Source: a virus
Strand: one strand, 5' to 3'
Virus record (IMG/VR): IMGVR_UViG_3300043446_001097
Span: 1 to 27,311 of that record
DNA length: 27,311 nucleotides
Position 1 is the first letter of the stretch. Every line of letters begins with the position of its first letter. A program made the translations under genes and the position numbers. The notes below the pieces were generated by a model, which did no database searches, was not told the DNA's origin, and worked only from the letters and a program-made list of their open reading frames with translations. This document shows positions 1-8,900 of the stretch, in pieces.

Positions 1-1
1 T

Positions 2-622
2 AACTGGCAAAGCATCTGCTGGGCTCCTGAACTTGGGTTGCTTGTTGCAGTCGCCACTAACGGCACCGGCAACAGAGTGATGACTTCACCGGATGGCATC
101 ACATGGACAACAAGAACAAGCGCTGCGGACATCTTATGGACTGGCGTTTGCTGGGCTCCTGAACTTGGGTTGCTTGTTGCTGTCGGCTTGCTTGGTGCCG
201 GCAACCTAGTGATGACGTCACCGGATGGCATTAACTGGACAACAAGGACAAATGCTGCGAATATCTTATGGCGTAGCGTTTGCTGGGCTCCTGAGCTTAG
301 ACTGCTTGTTGCTGTTGCAAGCAGCGGCACCGGCAACAGAGTGATGACTTCACCGGATGGCATCACATGGGCCACAAGAACAAGCGCTGCGGACATTGGC
401 TGGTATAGCGTCTGCTGGTCGCCCGAACTTGGCTTGCTTGTTGCGGTCGCAAATGACGGCACCGGCAACCGCGTGATGACATCCTTAGATGGCATCACAT
501 GGACAACGAGAACAAGCGCTGTTGATAACAACTGGACTAGCGTCTGTTGGGCTGCTGAGCTTGGTCTGTTGGTTGCGGTTGCCCTTGGCGGCACCGGTAA
601 CCGCGTGATGACGTCATCATGA
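2..622 (+). CDS. Repeat-built (beta-propeller-like) phage protein, 5' truncated
   Basis: The reading frame is open from base 2 and has no start codon in the window, so the gene begins upstream. The protein is made almost wholly of 44-residue repeats that begin with Cys-Trp-Ala-Pro-Glu-Leu, pass through a hydrophobic LLVAVA strand and GTGNRVMTS, and contain DGITW. The DGxxW strand-turn pattern is typical of BNR/sialidase-like beta-propeller blades. Five blades are visible, the last cut short by the stop. The stop overlaps the next start (ATGA). The likely role is a surface or tail decoration protein that binds a ligand, but its place upstream of the tail terminator gene is not a usual fibre position. 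The fold and role are inferred from the repeats; no catalytic motif is seen. Confidence 0.7.
   Translation, partial: NWQSICWAPELGLLVAVATNGTGNRVMTSPDGITWTTRTSAADILWTGVCWAPELGLLVAVGLLGAGNLVMTSPDGINWTTRTNAANILWRSVCWAPELRLLVAVASSGTGNRVMTSPDGITWATRTSAADIGWYSVCWSPELGLLVAVANDGTGNRVMTSLDGITWTTRTSAVDNNWTSVCWAAELGLLVAVALGGTGNRVMTSS
17..613 (+). repeat. Five tandem 132-bp in-frame repeats
   Basis: Repeat units start at bases 17, 149, 281, 413 and 545, exactly 132 bp (44 codons) apart; the fifth unit is incomplete. The units are strongly alike at the nucleotide level, including synonymous positions, which points to recent duplication or gene conversion. Differences cluster around the residues just before GTGNR and just after SAAD, which may be the variable loops. 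Confidence 0.9.
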
Positions 623-774
623 ACATCAACGATCGCGTCAACCGCATTGAAGACCGCGCCACCACAGGCGCCGTCATCATCGACATCGACCACGAGGTTG
701 GCTGTGCTCTCATCCAATACGATGAAGGCGGCACCGGCTGGTGGCCGCTTGATTGTTTGGAGCTGCAGCAATGA
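619..774 (+). CDS. Small phage protein (51 aa), unknown function
   Basis: This 51-residue frame starts at ATG 619, overlapping the stop of the repeat protein (ATGA), and its own stop overlaps the start of the next gene at 771 (ATGA). The double overlap strongly supports a real, translationally coupled gene. The N-terminus is charged and probably helical (NDRVNRIEDR). The rest looks like a small beta structure (AVIIDIDHEVGCALIQYDEG, then GWWPLDCLEL), reminiscent of an SH3-like barrel. Its place just before the tail terminator gene suggests a head-tail or tail completion role, but that is inference. Confidence 0.65.
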   Translation: MNINDRVNRIEDRATTGAVIIDIDHEVGCALIQYDEGGTGWWPLDCLELQQ

Positions 775-1196
775 CCACCAAACGAGAGACCATCCTCGCT
801 GCATTGCGCAGCAGCCTCACCGGCACCGTTGGCGTCGGCACCAGGATCTACCGCAGTCGCGTTGAGCCGATCGCTCGACAGGAAAGCCCTGCCATCGTCA
901 TCGAACCGGTCATTGATGAGCCCGCGTTGCAAACACACCTAGCAACGATTGACTGGACGCTAAGAGTTCGGTTCACAATCATTGTCCGCGGCAACACGCC
1001 TGATCAGCTTGCTGATCCAATCATTGAAGACATGCACAGTAGGCTGATGGCTGATCCAACCATCGGCGGGCGTGCTATCGACATCTTGCCACTGCCGACA
1101 CGCTTCAACTTTGTTGAGGCTGACGGCCCCGCTGGCGAGATCGCATGCGACTATCGTGTGATGTATCGCACCCAGCTGGCAAATCTCACTTCCTGA
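771..1196 (+). CDS. Tail terminator / minor tail protein (lambda gpU-like position)
   Basis: The 141-aa product starts at ATG 771, with GGAG eight bases upstream and an ATGA overlap with the previous gene. The N-terminus resembles tail terminator and tail completion proteins (helix with ILAALRSSL, then a strand VGTRIYRSRVEP, then PAIVIEP). The middle has alternating beta strands (TLRVRFTIIVRG) and a helix (PIIEDMHSRLMAD), the usual alpha/beta layout of this family. Terminators form a hexameric ring that ends tail tube growth and joins the tail to the head. The position just before the tail tube gene matches the phage lambda order U-V-G-T-H. The family is assigned from fold pattern and synteny rather than a hallmark motif. 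Confidence 0.7.
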   Translation: MTTKRETILAALRSSLTGTVGVGTRIYRSRVEPIARQESPAIVIEPVIDEPALQTHLATIDWTLRVRFTIIVRGNTPDQLADPIIEDMHSRLMADPTIGGRAIDILPLPTRFNFVEADGPAGEIACDYRVMYRTQLANLTS

Positions 1197-1199
1197 GTT

Positions 1200-1373
1200 A
1201 TGGCTAAGATGATGGACGCATACCACGGGCACGGCGGAACCTATCTGCTGGATCCGAAAACCGGCAGCCGGAAGCTCATCGAGCGGACAGAGCCGGCCCA
1301 ACCCCTCACCACAATCGAGGAATTGAGCAATGCCGCTCCTGAGACGCAAGAGCCTGATCCTGGCGAAGACTGA
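1200..1373 (+). CDS. Small acidic-tailed phage protein (57 aa)
   Basis: This 57-aa frame starts at ATG 1200, three bases after the preceding stop, and ends 44 bases inside the tail tube gene in another frame. It begins MAKMMDAYHGHGGTYLLDP, has a short basic part (KTGSRKLIERT), and ends in an acidic, proline-rich tail (ETQEPDPGED). Small proteins with a GGTYxLDPKTG core are common next to phage tail genes, but I know no function. The long overlap lowers certainty, though the gene fills an otherwise empty 130-bp gap in a tightly packed module. Confidence 0.5.
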   Translation: MAKMMDAYHGHGGTYLLDPKTGSRKLIERTEPAQPLTTIEELSNAAPETQEPDPGED

Positions 1374-2262
1374 GACGACCTACGGCACCAGCGCCAGCCC
1401 CACGGGTAGCGATGCTGTATTGGTGCGCAATCTGGAGATCACACCGCTCGAGAGCGATGTGGTCAGCCGTGACCTGATCCGCCCTTACCTGGGCAACAGT
1501 GATCAGCTGCTGGCCAATCCTCGCGCACGCGTCACCTGTGAGGTTGAACTGGCAGGTTCCGGCACCGCCGGCACTGCGCCGCGCTATGACGCGCTGCTGA
1601 AGGCCTGTGGCATGTCGGCGACTATCGTTGCCAGCACCAGCGTTACTTACGCACCGGTCAGCGCCAGCTTTAGCAGCTGCACCATCGCCTACAACATCGA
1701 CGGCGTGCAGCATCTGCTGACCGGCGCTCGTGGCACATTCACCATGAACTGCCAGCTGGGTCAGATCCCGACGCTGCAGTTCGAGATGACCGGCATCTTC
1801 AACACTCCGACCGATACAGCGCAGCCATCGGTCACCTACGCGAACCAGGCAACGCCTCTGATCTTCCGCGATGGCAACACCAGCGCGTTCAGCTTCATGG
1901 GCTACAGCGGGTGCCTGATGTCGGTTGACATGAACCTCGCCAATGAGGTGGTCTATCGTGAGCTGATCGGCTGCACCAAGCAGGTGCTGATCACCGATCG
2001 CCGCCCTGCTGGCACGTGCGTGATCGAGGCCCCGACGATGGCCGCCAAGAACTTCTTTACCGATGCGCTTGGCACATCAACCGGCAGCCTGTCATTCCTG
2101 CATGGCACGACAGCCGGCAACCGTGTTACGTTCACATCGCCCCAGTCGGACGTGGGCCAGCCGACCTATTCTGAGTCGGACGGCGTTCAGATGCTCAACA
2201 TTCCCTACGTTGCGCTTCCGACCACTGCCGGCAATGATGAGTTCAGCCTCGCCTTTACCTGA
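1330..2262 (+). CDS. Major tail tube protein (lambda gpV-like)
   Basis: The 310-aa product starts at ATG 1330 with a GAGG ribosome site nine bases upstream. Its N-terminus (LAKTETTYGTSASPTGSDAVLVRN) is typical of siphovirus tail tube subunits, which begin with a short strand, 'E..YGT..tPtg.dAi', and a long loop. The rest is beta-rich with many Thr/Ser and no charged helices, as expected for a protein that stacks in hexameric rings around the tape measure. The length is within the range of tube proteins that carry an extra domain. It sits between the terminator and the tail assembly chaperone genes, as in lambda. Expression should be high, but no promoter is seen directly upstream. Confidence 0.85.
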   Translation: MPLLRRKSLILAKTETTYGTSASPTGSDAVLVRNLEITPLESDVVSRDLIRPYLGNSDQLLANPRARVTCEVELAGSGTAGTAPRYDALLKACGMSATIVASTSVTYAPVSASFSSCTIAYNIDGVQHLLTGARGTFTMNCQLGQIPTLQFEMTGIFNTPTDTAQPSVTYANQATPLIFRDGNTSAFSFMGYSGCLMSVDMNLANEVVYRELIGCTKQVLITDRRPAGTCVIEAPTMAAKNFFTDALGTSTGSLSFLHGTTAGNRVTFTSPQSDVGQPTYSESDGVQMLNIPYVALPTTAGNDEFSLAFT

Positions 2263-2267
2263 TTCCT

Positions 2268-2612
2268 ATGGCATTCGTCATCTCGCAATCGCAAAGCTAC
2301 AGCTGGCCGGTTGCGGTTGAGTTCCCAGTTGATGGCGGTCGATTTGATCGGCAGACGTTTGACGCACAGTTTAAGCGTCTGCCGCAAGATCGAATCCGTG
2401 AGGTGTGGGATCGAATCAAGGCCGATGAGTTGGACGATGACGGACTGTGCAATGAAATCCTTGTTGGATGGTCCGGCATCACCGATGACAAAGGCGCTGA
2501 GATTCCCTACAGCGAGAAGGCGCGAGCAAACCTGTTGAAGGTGCCGCTTGTTGCTGCTGCGATCGTTGGTGCATGGCTTGACAGTCTGAGCAAGGCGAAG
2601 CGAAAAAACTGA
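2268..2612 (+). CDS. Tail assembly chaperone, short form (gpG-like)
   Basis: The 114-aa product begins at ATG 2268, five bases after the tail tube stop. It starts with a beta segment (SYSWPVAVEFP) and continues with helices (DRIREVWDRIKADELDDDGLCNEILVGWSGITD), a pattern common in small tail assembly chaperones of the gpG type that bind the tape measure before the tube polymerises. It ends SLSKAKRKN-stop. The last codons carry an A-AAA-AAC slippery heptamer at 2603-2609, and the -1 frame is open straight through to base 2932, so this is the non-shifted product of a G/GT pair. Function rests on position between tube and tape measure genes plus the frameshift signal. Confidence 0.8.
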   Translation: MAFVISQSQSYSWPVAVEFPVDGGRFDRQTFDAQFKRLPQDRIREVWDRIKADELDDDGLCNEILVGWSGITDDKGAEIPYSEKARANLLKVPLVAAAIVGAWLDSLSKAKRKN

Positions 2613-2932
2613 TTGATGCCGCCGAGCATTGGGCAGGTGGCAGCGTAATTGACGACACTCAGGATGACGCAGCCGTCCTGGGTGTTGTTTTTGAGGATGA
2701 CGAAAAACCTGATCACTTTGAGGTGTTCCCTGAGAACTGGGAAGCCATCACAATGTGGACGCGGATCAGTACGCAATGGCGCGTGAGCATGGCCGGCGCC
2801 ATCGGCCTTGATTACACGGTTCTGCGTTGGCTGTTTGATCTATACGAGGTCAAGGATCAACGCGAACTGTTGGAAGACCTGCAGACGATGGAAGCGGCTG
2901 TCTTAGAGTACAGAGCACGGCAGAAGGACTGA
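2268..2932 (+). CDS. Tail assembly chaperone fusion made by -1 frameshift (gpGT-like)
   Basis: A -1 shift at the heptamer 2603-2609 joins the gpG-like frame to the frame ending at 2932. This gives a fusion of about 221 aa: 114 residues, then 107 starting LIDAAEHW. The downstream frame has a stop at 2579-2581, so it is open only from 2582 and has no good start near its beginning; a GTG at 2723 would lose a third of it. Its C-terminal half (STQWRVSMAGAIGLDY) matches the TQWR...GLDY signature I associate with the DUF1799 phage family found before tape measure genes. In lambda the rarer GT product recruits tube subunits to the tape measure. The two-frame layout is seen; the shift itself is inferred. 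Confidence 0.78.
2603..2642 (+). promoter_or_regulatory. Programmed -1 frameshift signal: slippery heptamer plus stem-loop
   Basis: The heptamer A-AAA-AAC (2603-2609) lies in the correct phase of the upstream frame (codons AAA AAC), immediately before its TGA. After a 7-nt spacer, TGCCGCC (2617-2623) can pair with GGTGGCA (2636-2642), a 7-bp stem with one G-T wobble and a 12-nt loop. Heptamer, spacer and stem agree with the canonical -1 frameshift design. Confidence 0.75.
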
Positions 2933-2937
2933 GCCAG

Positions 2938-5900
2938 ATGGCCTTCAATCTTGAGACAGCATTGCGCGTCGTCGCCAAGGTTCAAGGCCTGAATGAGTTC
3001 AAGGCGCTCACTGATAATCTGACGGCGACCGGTGCAGCGTCGCGTGATAGCAAGGCAAGCCTGCAGCAGCTGAGCACGGAATCAGCACGTCTGACGCAGG
3101 AGACGACGCGGGCATCTGGCGGCGTGAGAGCGCAGACGACAGCGCTGCAGGTGTTGACCGCTGCGCAACGTCAAGTCGGGCAGGAGACGGCCAAGACGGC
3201 GGCAGCAGTCAAGGGCCAGGCGGTCGTCGTGCAGGGCTTGACGGCTGATGCCGACCGCCTGGCGCAGGGCAGCGGTAAGGTTGTTGGCGGCATCAAGGGG
3301 CAGGCGGCAGCGCTGCAGGATCTCGCTGGCGCATCACGCAACAGCGCTGATGCACTGCAGAACGTTCAACAGGAGTCGGCTCAGCTCAGTGGCGCCGTGT
3401 CGCAACTGCGCAGCAATGCCGCGGGCGCATTGGATGGTCTGACCGGATCTGTGGCGAAGAGTGCGCGACAGATCAAGGATCTGCAAAGCAGCCTGCAGCC
3501 AACTGATGCGGCATTGTCTCAGCTGCGCGATGAGGTGCTGCAGGTTGGAGCTGCTAGCAAGCAAACTGAAAGGTCACTGGCACAGCAGGCGGAAGCACTG
3601 AAGACACTGCGCAGCCAAGCCGAGATCAATGGAGACGTCTACAACCAACTGACCGCAGACATTGAAAGGTTGAGTGCAACGGCAAAGGGATCAGCCGGCG
3701 CTGCACGTGAAATGGCTGCAGGGCAGGATGCGGCGGGCAAGTCGATCAACAACGGCTCAAAGGCGATTCAGGCGCAAGTGAAGGAACTGCAGAACCTGCA
3801 GAGCAACCTACGCAAAGGGAGCACAGAGTATCAGAACATCGGCCGTCAGATTGATGATCTCAAGGCGAAGGCCGCATCACTGGACCTCAGCAAGGGTCTG
3901 AACATCCCTGGAGGGATCGGCAGTGCCGCTACATCTGGTGCGCGCAACCTACTGCAGCTGAGGCGACAGCTTGCGCAGTCAATGCCAGGGCGTGTCGTAT
4001 TGGCTGGCGAGGGACTGGCGACTGCTGGCCTTGCCGGTGGCGCTGCAGCGGGCGCAGGCGCGGCGCTCGGCGGCTTGGCATCAGGGATGAGCCAGGTGCA
4101 GGCTGGCGTTGATGCGCTGGCCAACTTCGTGCGGATGACGCCGATGGTTGGCGAGAAGATGTCAGGGCCAATCATGCAATCAGCTGATGCGATTGCTGAT
4201 TTCGCGGGCAAGATCGCATCAACTCAGGCGCAGCTTGCTGATCTATCGGCACCGTTCCAGGCTGTTACTCATGCGATCCAATCAATCGGGCCTGAAGCAG
4301 CAGCAGCTGCTGGCGTTGCGTCACTTGCCTTTGCGTCGATCTATTCAGTAGCGGCGCCAAAGATCAAGGCACTGCAGAATGATTTGAGGATTGGATACAA
4401 GGGCGTCAGCGATGAAGTGCAGCGGATGCTGGAGGAAACATCGAAGATTGTTGTCAGTCCGGCATTCCGCAAGGGCGCATTAGAGGAGTTGCGGCAGGGT
4501 GGTTTGCAACGTCTTGGAGAGGCCGCACCTGGCAGTGCAGAGGCACGCCGTGCGGCTAACACGGTGGCAGTCGCTGAGCGTGAGATTGCAGAGATTCAAG
4601 CGGAGCAGAATCAACTGTTAGAGACTGCAAGGCAACGTCAGAATGCGTCCACTGATGCACTCAAAGCTCAGGTTCAGGTTGCCCGCGACCGACTGGATGT
4701 GCAGCGCAATCTGACGGCCGAGACGAAAGCAACAGCAGATCAGCAGAGGTTGGAACGTCAGATTGCCGGGTCTGTACGTCGTAATCAGGAGCGCTTAGCG
4801 CGAGAGGAAGCACGACAGGAACGACTCAGGCGGCGCGCCGCAGCTGCGTTTGCGCCATCGGCTGTGCTGGCGTTGCCAGCCGCTGGCCAGACGGCGTTCA
4901 GAGGTGCCGTTAGCGCTGAGGGCATCGGTGGCGGCGCCCGTCGCCTTGGCGCATACGAGGTGGCCGGCACAGGCCAGGCGATCGGCGCACCGATGGCCGG
5001 ATATAGCGCAGAGGCGCGCGCTGGACTGGCGCAGCAAGCTGATGCCGCTAACCGCACAACCGGAGCACTAGCCAAGCTGTTTATGGAGCTTGACCGGGTA
5101 CAGAAGGCAAGCAATGGCAGCATCGGCAGCCTGAACCAGCAACGTGCCGCATGGGACGCAATCAGACTGGCCGTCAACCCTGCAGCGCCAGCGTACGAAA
5201 CGGCGAAGAATGCAATCAGCAAGCTAGATGATGAGATCAAACAGCTGACGCAATCACCGAAGCAAGCTGGCAATGCAATCGCTGATCTGTTCAGCCGTAT
5301 TGACAAGTTGACGGCAGAGAGCAACGGCAGCATCAGTAGTTTGCAGCAACAGCGTGCTGCATGGTCTGAGCTGCGTAATATCGTCAACCCTGCAAGCTCT
5401 ACATTCGCCAGTGCATCGGCAAAGATAGAGCAGCTTGATGGCAAGCTGAAGGAACTTAGCGGATCAGTGGAGAAGCCACGCGGCGCGCTTGCTGGCATCT
5501 TTGCTGAGATCAAGAGGCTGGAGGGCGCCAGCAATGGCAGCATCGGCAGCCTGCAGCGTCAGCGTACGGCATGGGAAGCGTTGCGCGTAGCCGTGAACCC
5601 TGCGGCACCGGCGTACAAGACTGCGACCGATCGCATCAAGGATCTTGATGATGCGTTGAAGAATCTTAACGGGACACAGGAGCAGGCAGCTCGTCGTGGG
5701 ATGGGACGCGAGGCGCTAGGTGGCGCGATGGGTGCATTGGCGACCGGGGGCGGCCTGCAGTCTGCGGTGGGCGCAGCAGCTGGTACGCTCGCGTTCTCAG
5801 GTGGTCCTGGAGGTATCGCAGCCGGCGCGGCGCTGACTCTCGGCGCTGGATTGACCACACAAAGCGTCGCTAGTGCTCGCGAGCTTGAGGCACAGAGCAG

Positions 5901-8900
5901 GCGGCTGCGTGTGATGACTGATGACAGCGCCGCGCTACAAAGCCAAATTGTTGCACTTGTGCGCGAACAGAACTACCTAGCTGGATCTACAGAATCAACA
6001 GCAGCTGCATACGATGTACTGCAAGCTGGATTCACAAAGACAAGTGACATCATTTCGATCTTAAAAGCATCAACACTCGGCGCGGTTGGTGGATTCACTG
6101 ACATCACGACAGTTGCCGATGCCGCCACTTCCATCCTGAACGGATATGGATTATCAGCGTCAGAGGCTGGCCGCATCGTTGACCAGATGAAAGCATCAAC
6201 TGACGATGGCAAGATCAGCATGGAGGAATACGCGCAGCAGATCGGTAAGGTGGTTCCATCTGCTGCCGCCGCCAAGCTATCTCTTGATCAGATCAATGCG
6301 GCGATTAGCGCATTAACGGCGCAAGGCGTACCTGTTGAAACAACGTTTGCGGGTATCAATCAGATGATCAAAACGATCATCAAGCCAACCAAGGAAGCTC
6401 AAGAACTTGCCAAGTCGCTGGGACTAGAGTTTAACGCTCAAGCTCTTGCCGCAAAAGGCTTAGGCGGATTCCTTGAGGATGTCGCCAAGAAGACAGGTAA
6501 AAGCTCTGATTCTCTCAGTATCCTGTTCAGCGACATTGATGGATACAAGGCAGTTGTCGGCCTACTGAACGATGACCTAAGCCGCTTCAACAAGTTCCAA
6601 GACAATCAGACGCGAGCGATTGGCAGCAGCGCGACAGCAGCTGAGAAAGCGATTGATCCGCTCAAGAGGTTTGATAATGCCTGGAAAGATTTGAACGCCA
6701 CGCTCGGAAATCTGGTATTGCCTGGATTGACCGAGGTAATCAATCAATCAAGCAAGGCCATTGGATTGATGGCGCGACTTGCAGATACTCCACTGGTGAG
6801 AGCGGGTTTACAGGTTGGTCAGTTCGCGATGACGCGGATGCTACCAGGGTCGGATTTATACATGTCAATGTTGGATAGAAACAAGTTGCCGGCACCTGGC
6901 CAGGCTTTGACAGCACCTGCAGGAGGTACAATCCCTGCGCTGAAATCGCTGTTAGACCTGATCGGTGGCCAGCCTGGCACGACGCAGCGCACAGCACCAA
7001 CCGCGGCACCAGCTGGTCCGCGCACGCAGCCAGCTGGTGCGCGGCCTGCCGCAACACAGCCTCAAAGCGCTGCAGATAAAGAGAAGGAAGACAAGCAGCG
7101 CGCAGACGCAGAGGATCGCATCGCAAACGCACGCGAACAGCTCCTAGAGCGCCTTAGCGACCTTGAGCAGCGCATGATTCAACGACGTAGTCAAGCGGAA
7201 CGCGAGCTAGCAGATGATCGCATCAAACTTGAACAGCAGATAGCAGATGCCGCAATGGCAAGCCGCCGCCGTGCAATAGAAGCCGCCGGCGGCGATGTTG
7301 GCGTCATCGACATTCAACAGCGAATCATTGACATCAACCGCACCTATCAGGCTGCAGTGCTTGACGCACAGCGCAAATACGATGAAGAACGTAAGCAAAC
7401 AGAGAAAGAGATTGAAGACTACAAAGTCAACACAGCTAAGGAGATCGGCAACGTAATCGAATCCAGCGCCGGCCGTGCTGCAGGCGTCATCGCTCGCGTT
7501 GGCAGCACTGGCCAATCCACAGGCCCCCACCTAGACGCACGATGGACTGATGGTCGCCCTATCACCGCTGCAGACGCTGACCGTTACCTACGCATCAATG
7601 GCCGTGCACCTAGCTCATTCGGGGTCACCAGCCCCTACGGCCCGCGTCAGATGTTCGGGCGATCGTTCCATGCCGGCGTAGACATTGGCGCACCATCAGG
7701 CGCCGGGATCTCGCTGCAGGGTGGCGCGTCACTGCTCCGCAATCTTGGATTTGATCCAGCCGCTGGCAATCAGCTGGAGATCATGACCCCTCAGGGTCGG
7801 ATGCGACTGCTGCACCTTCAACCCGGAGCGGCTAGGCCGTCCGGTGGTGGCCTGCAGATGCCCGACCTCTCGGCTGTCGCTGGTCAGAGCGCATCCATCA
7901 CCGCGGCACTGGGGCAGCGTCGTGATGTGGCGATCCAATCAGCAGGCGTCACCGCGGCGCGTGATACAGCAGATGCCCTGGCGGCTCAAACCGTTGAGCT
8001 TGACAAGCAACGCAACACCGGCCGCGAACAGCTGGAAATGATGGTATCAATGGCAGCTCTGCAGCGCCGCGGCTTGTCGCCTGCAGTAGCTGAAGCGCGA
8101 CTGAACGCGCAGAAGCTCGCACAAGAGGAACGCGACCGCCTGATCGGAGCGCGTGAGCAGCTTGCAATTCAAGCTGCAGCAACCAATGCGAGCGCTTTGC
8201 AGGTAGAGACGGCACGGCAAGGCATGACGCTGATTGATGATCGTCTGTCGAAACAGCCTGAGATCATCGCTCAGATTGAAGCGGAAACGGCAGCGCTAGA
8301 GGTGCAGCGTTCTGCACTGGAACGCAACAAGCAGCTGACCGATGGCATCGCCAGTGCAATCGGTAGCGGCATGGCGGAAGGTATGAACCTGCTGTTCAGT
8401 GGCACTGAGAATTGGGGCGCAAGCCTCAGGAAGATTGCATCAGGTGTGCTGGAGAGCATCGCAAAACAGCTGATTCAGATTCTGGTCATTGAGCAAGCCA
8501 TCAGCGCCATTAAGGGCGTGCTGAATGCGCTGTCGCCTGCACCAGCCGCCGGGCCAGCTGTATCAGCCAGTGGCGCCGCGTCAATCGGTGCGGCAGCTGG
8601 CAGCGTTCAGTTCGCCAATGGCGGCATCTTCGATGCAACGAACACCATCAAGCCGTTCGCGATGGGCGCCATCGTGCGCAATCCGACGCTGTTCAAATAT
8701 GCCGACGGTGGAGCCTTCCAGCAGGGACTGATGGGCGAGGCCGGACCTGAGGCGATCATGCCACTGCGTCGCCTGCCAAACGGCCGACTAGGTGTTGAGG
8801 CAATGGGCAGCACCACAGGTGCATCAGCGCCGATCACGGTCAATGTCAGCGTCGATGCAACAGGCAGCCAAGTGCAGGGCAATGCTGGCCAAAGTCAGGC

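Noticed and set aside
17-613. CRISPR-like reading of the 132-bp repeats
   Set aside because: Units are contiguous, in frame and protein-coding with no distinct spacers, so they are coding repeats.
2723-2932. Separate 69-aa gene starting at GTG 2723
   Set aside because: The same frame is open for 141 bases upstream and in phase with an A-AAA-AAC slip site, so a frameshift product is the better reading.
4785-5543. 252-aa leftward open frame inside the tape measure gene
   Set aside because: It is antisense to three repeats of the tape measure gene; low-complexity Ala/Ser/Leu composition mirrors the repeated coding strand.
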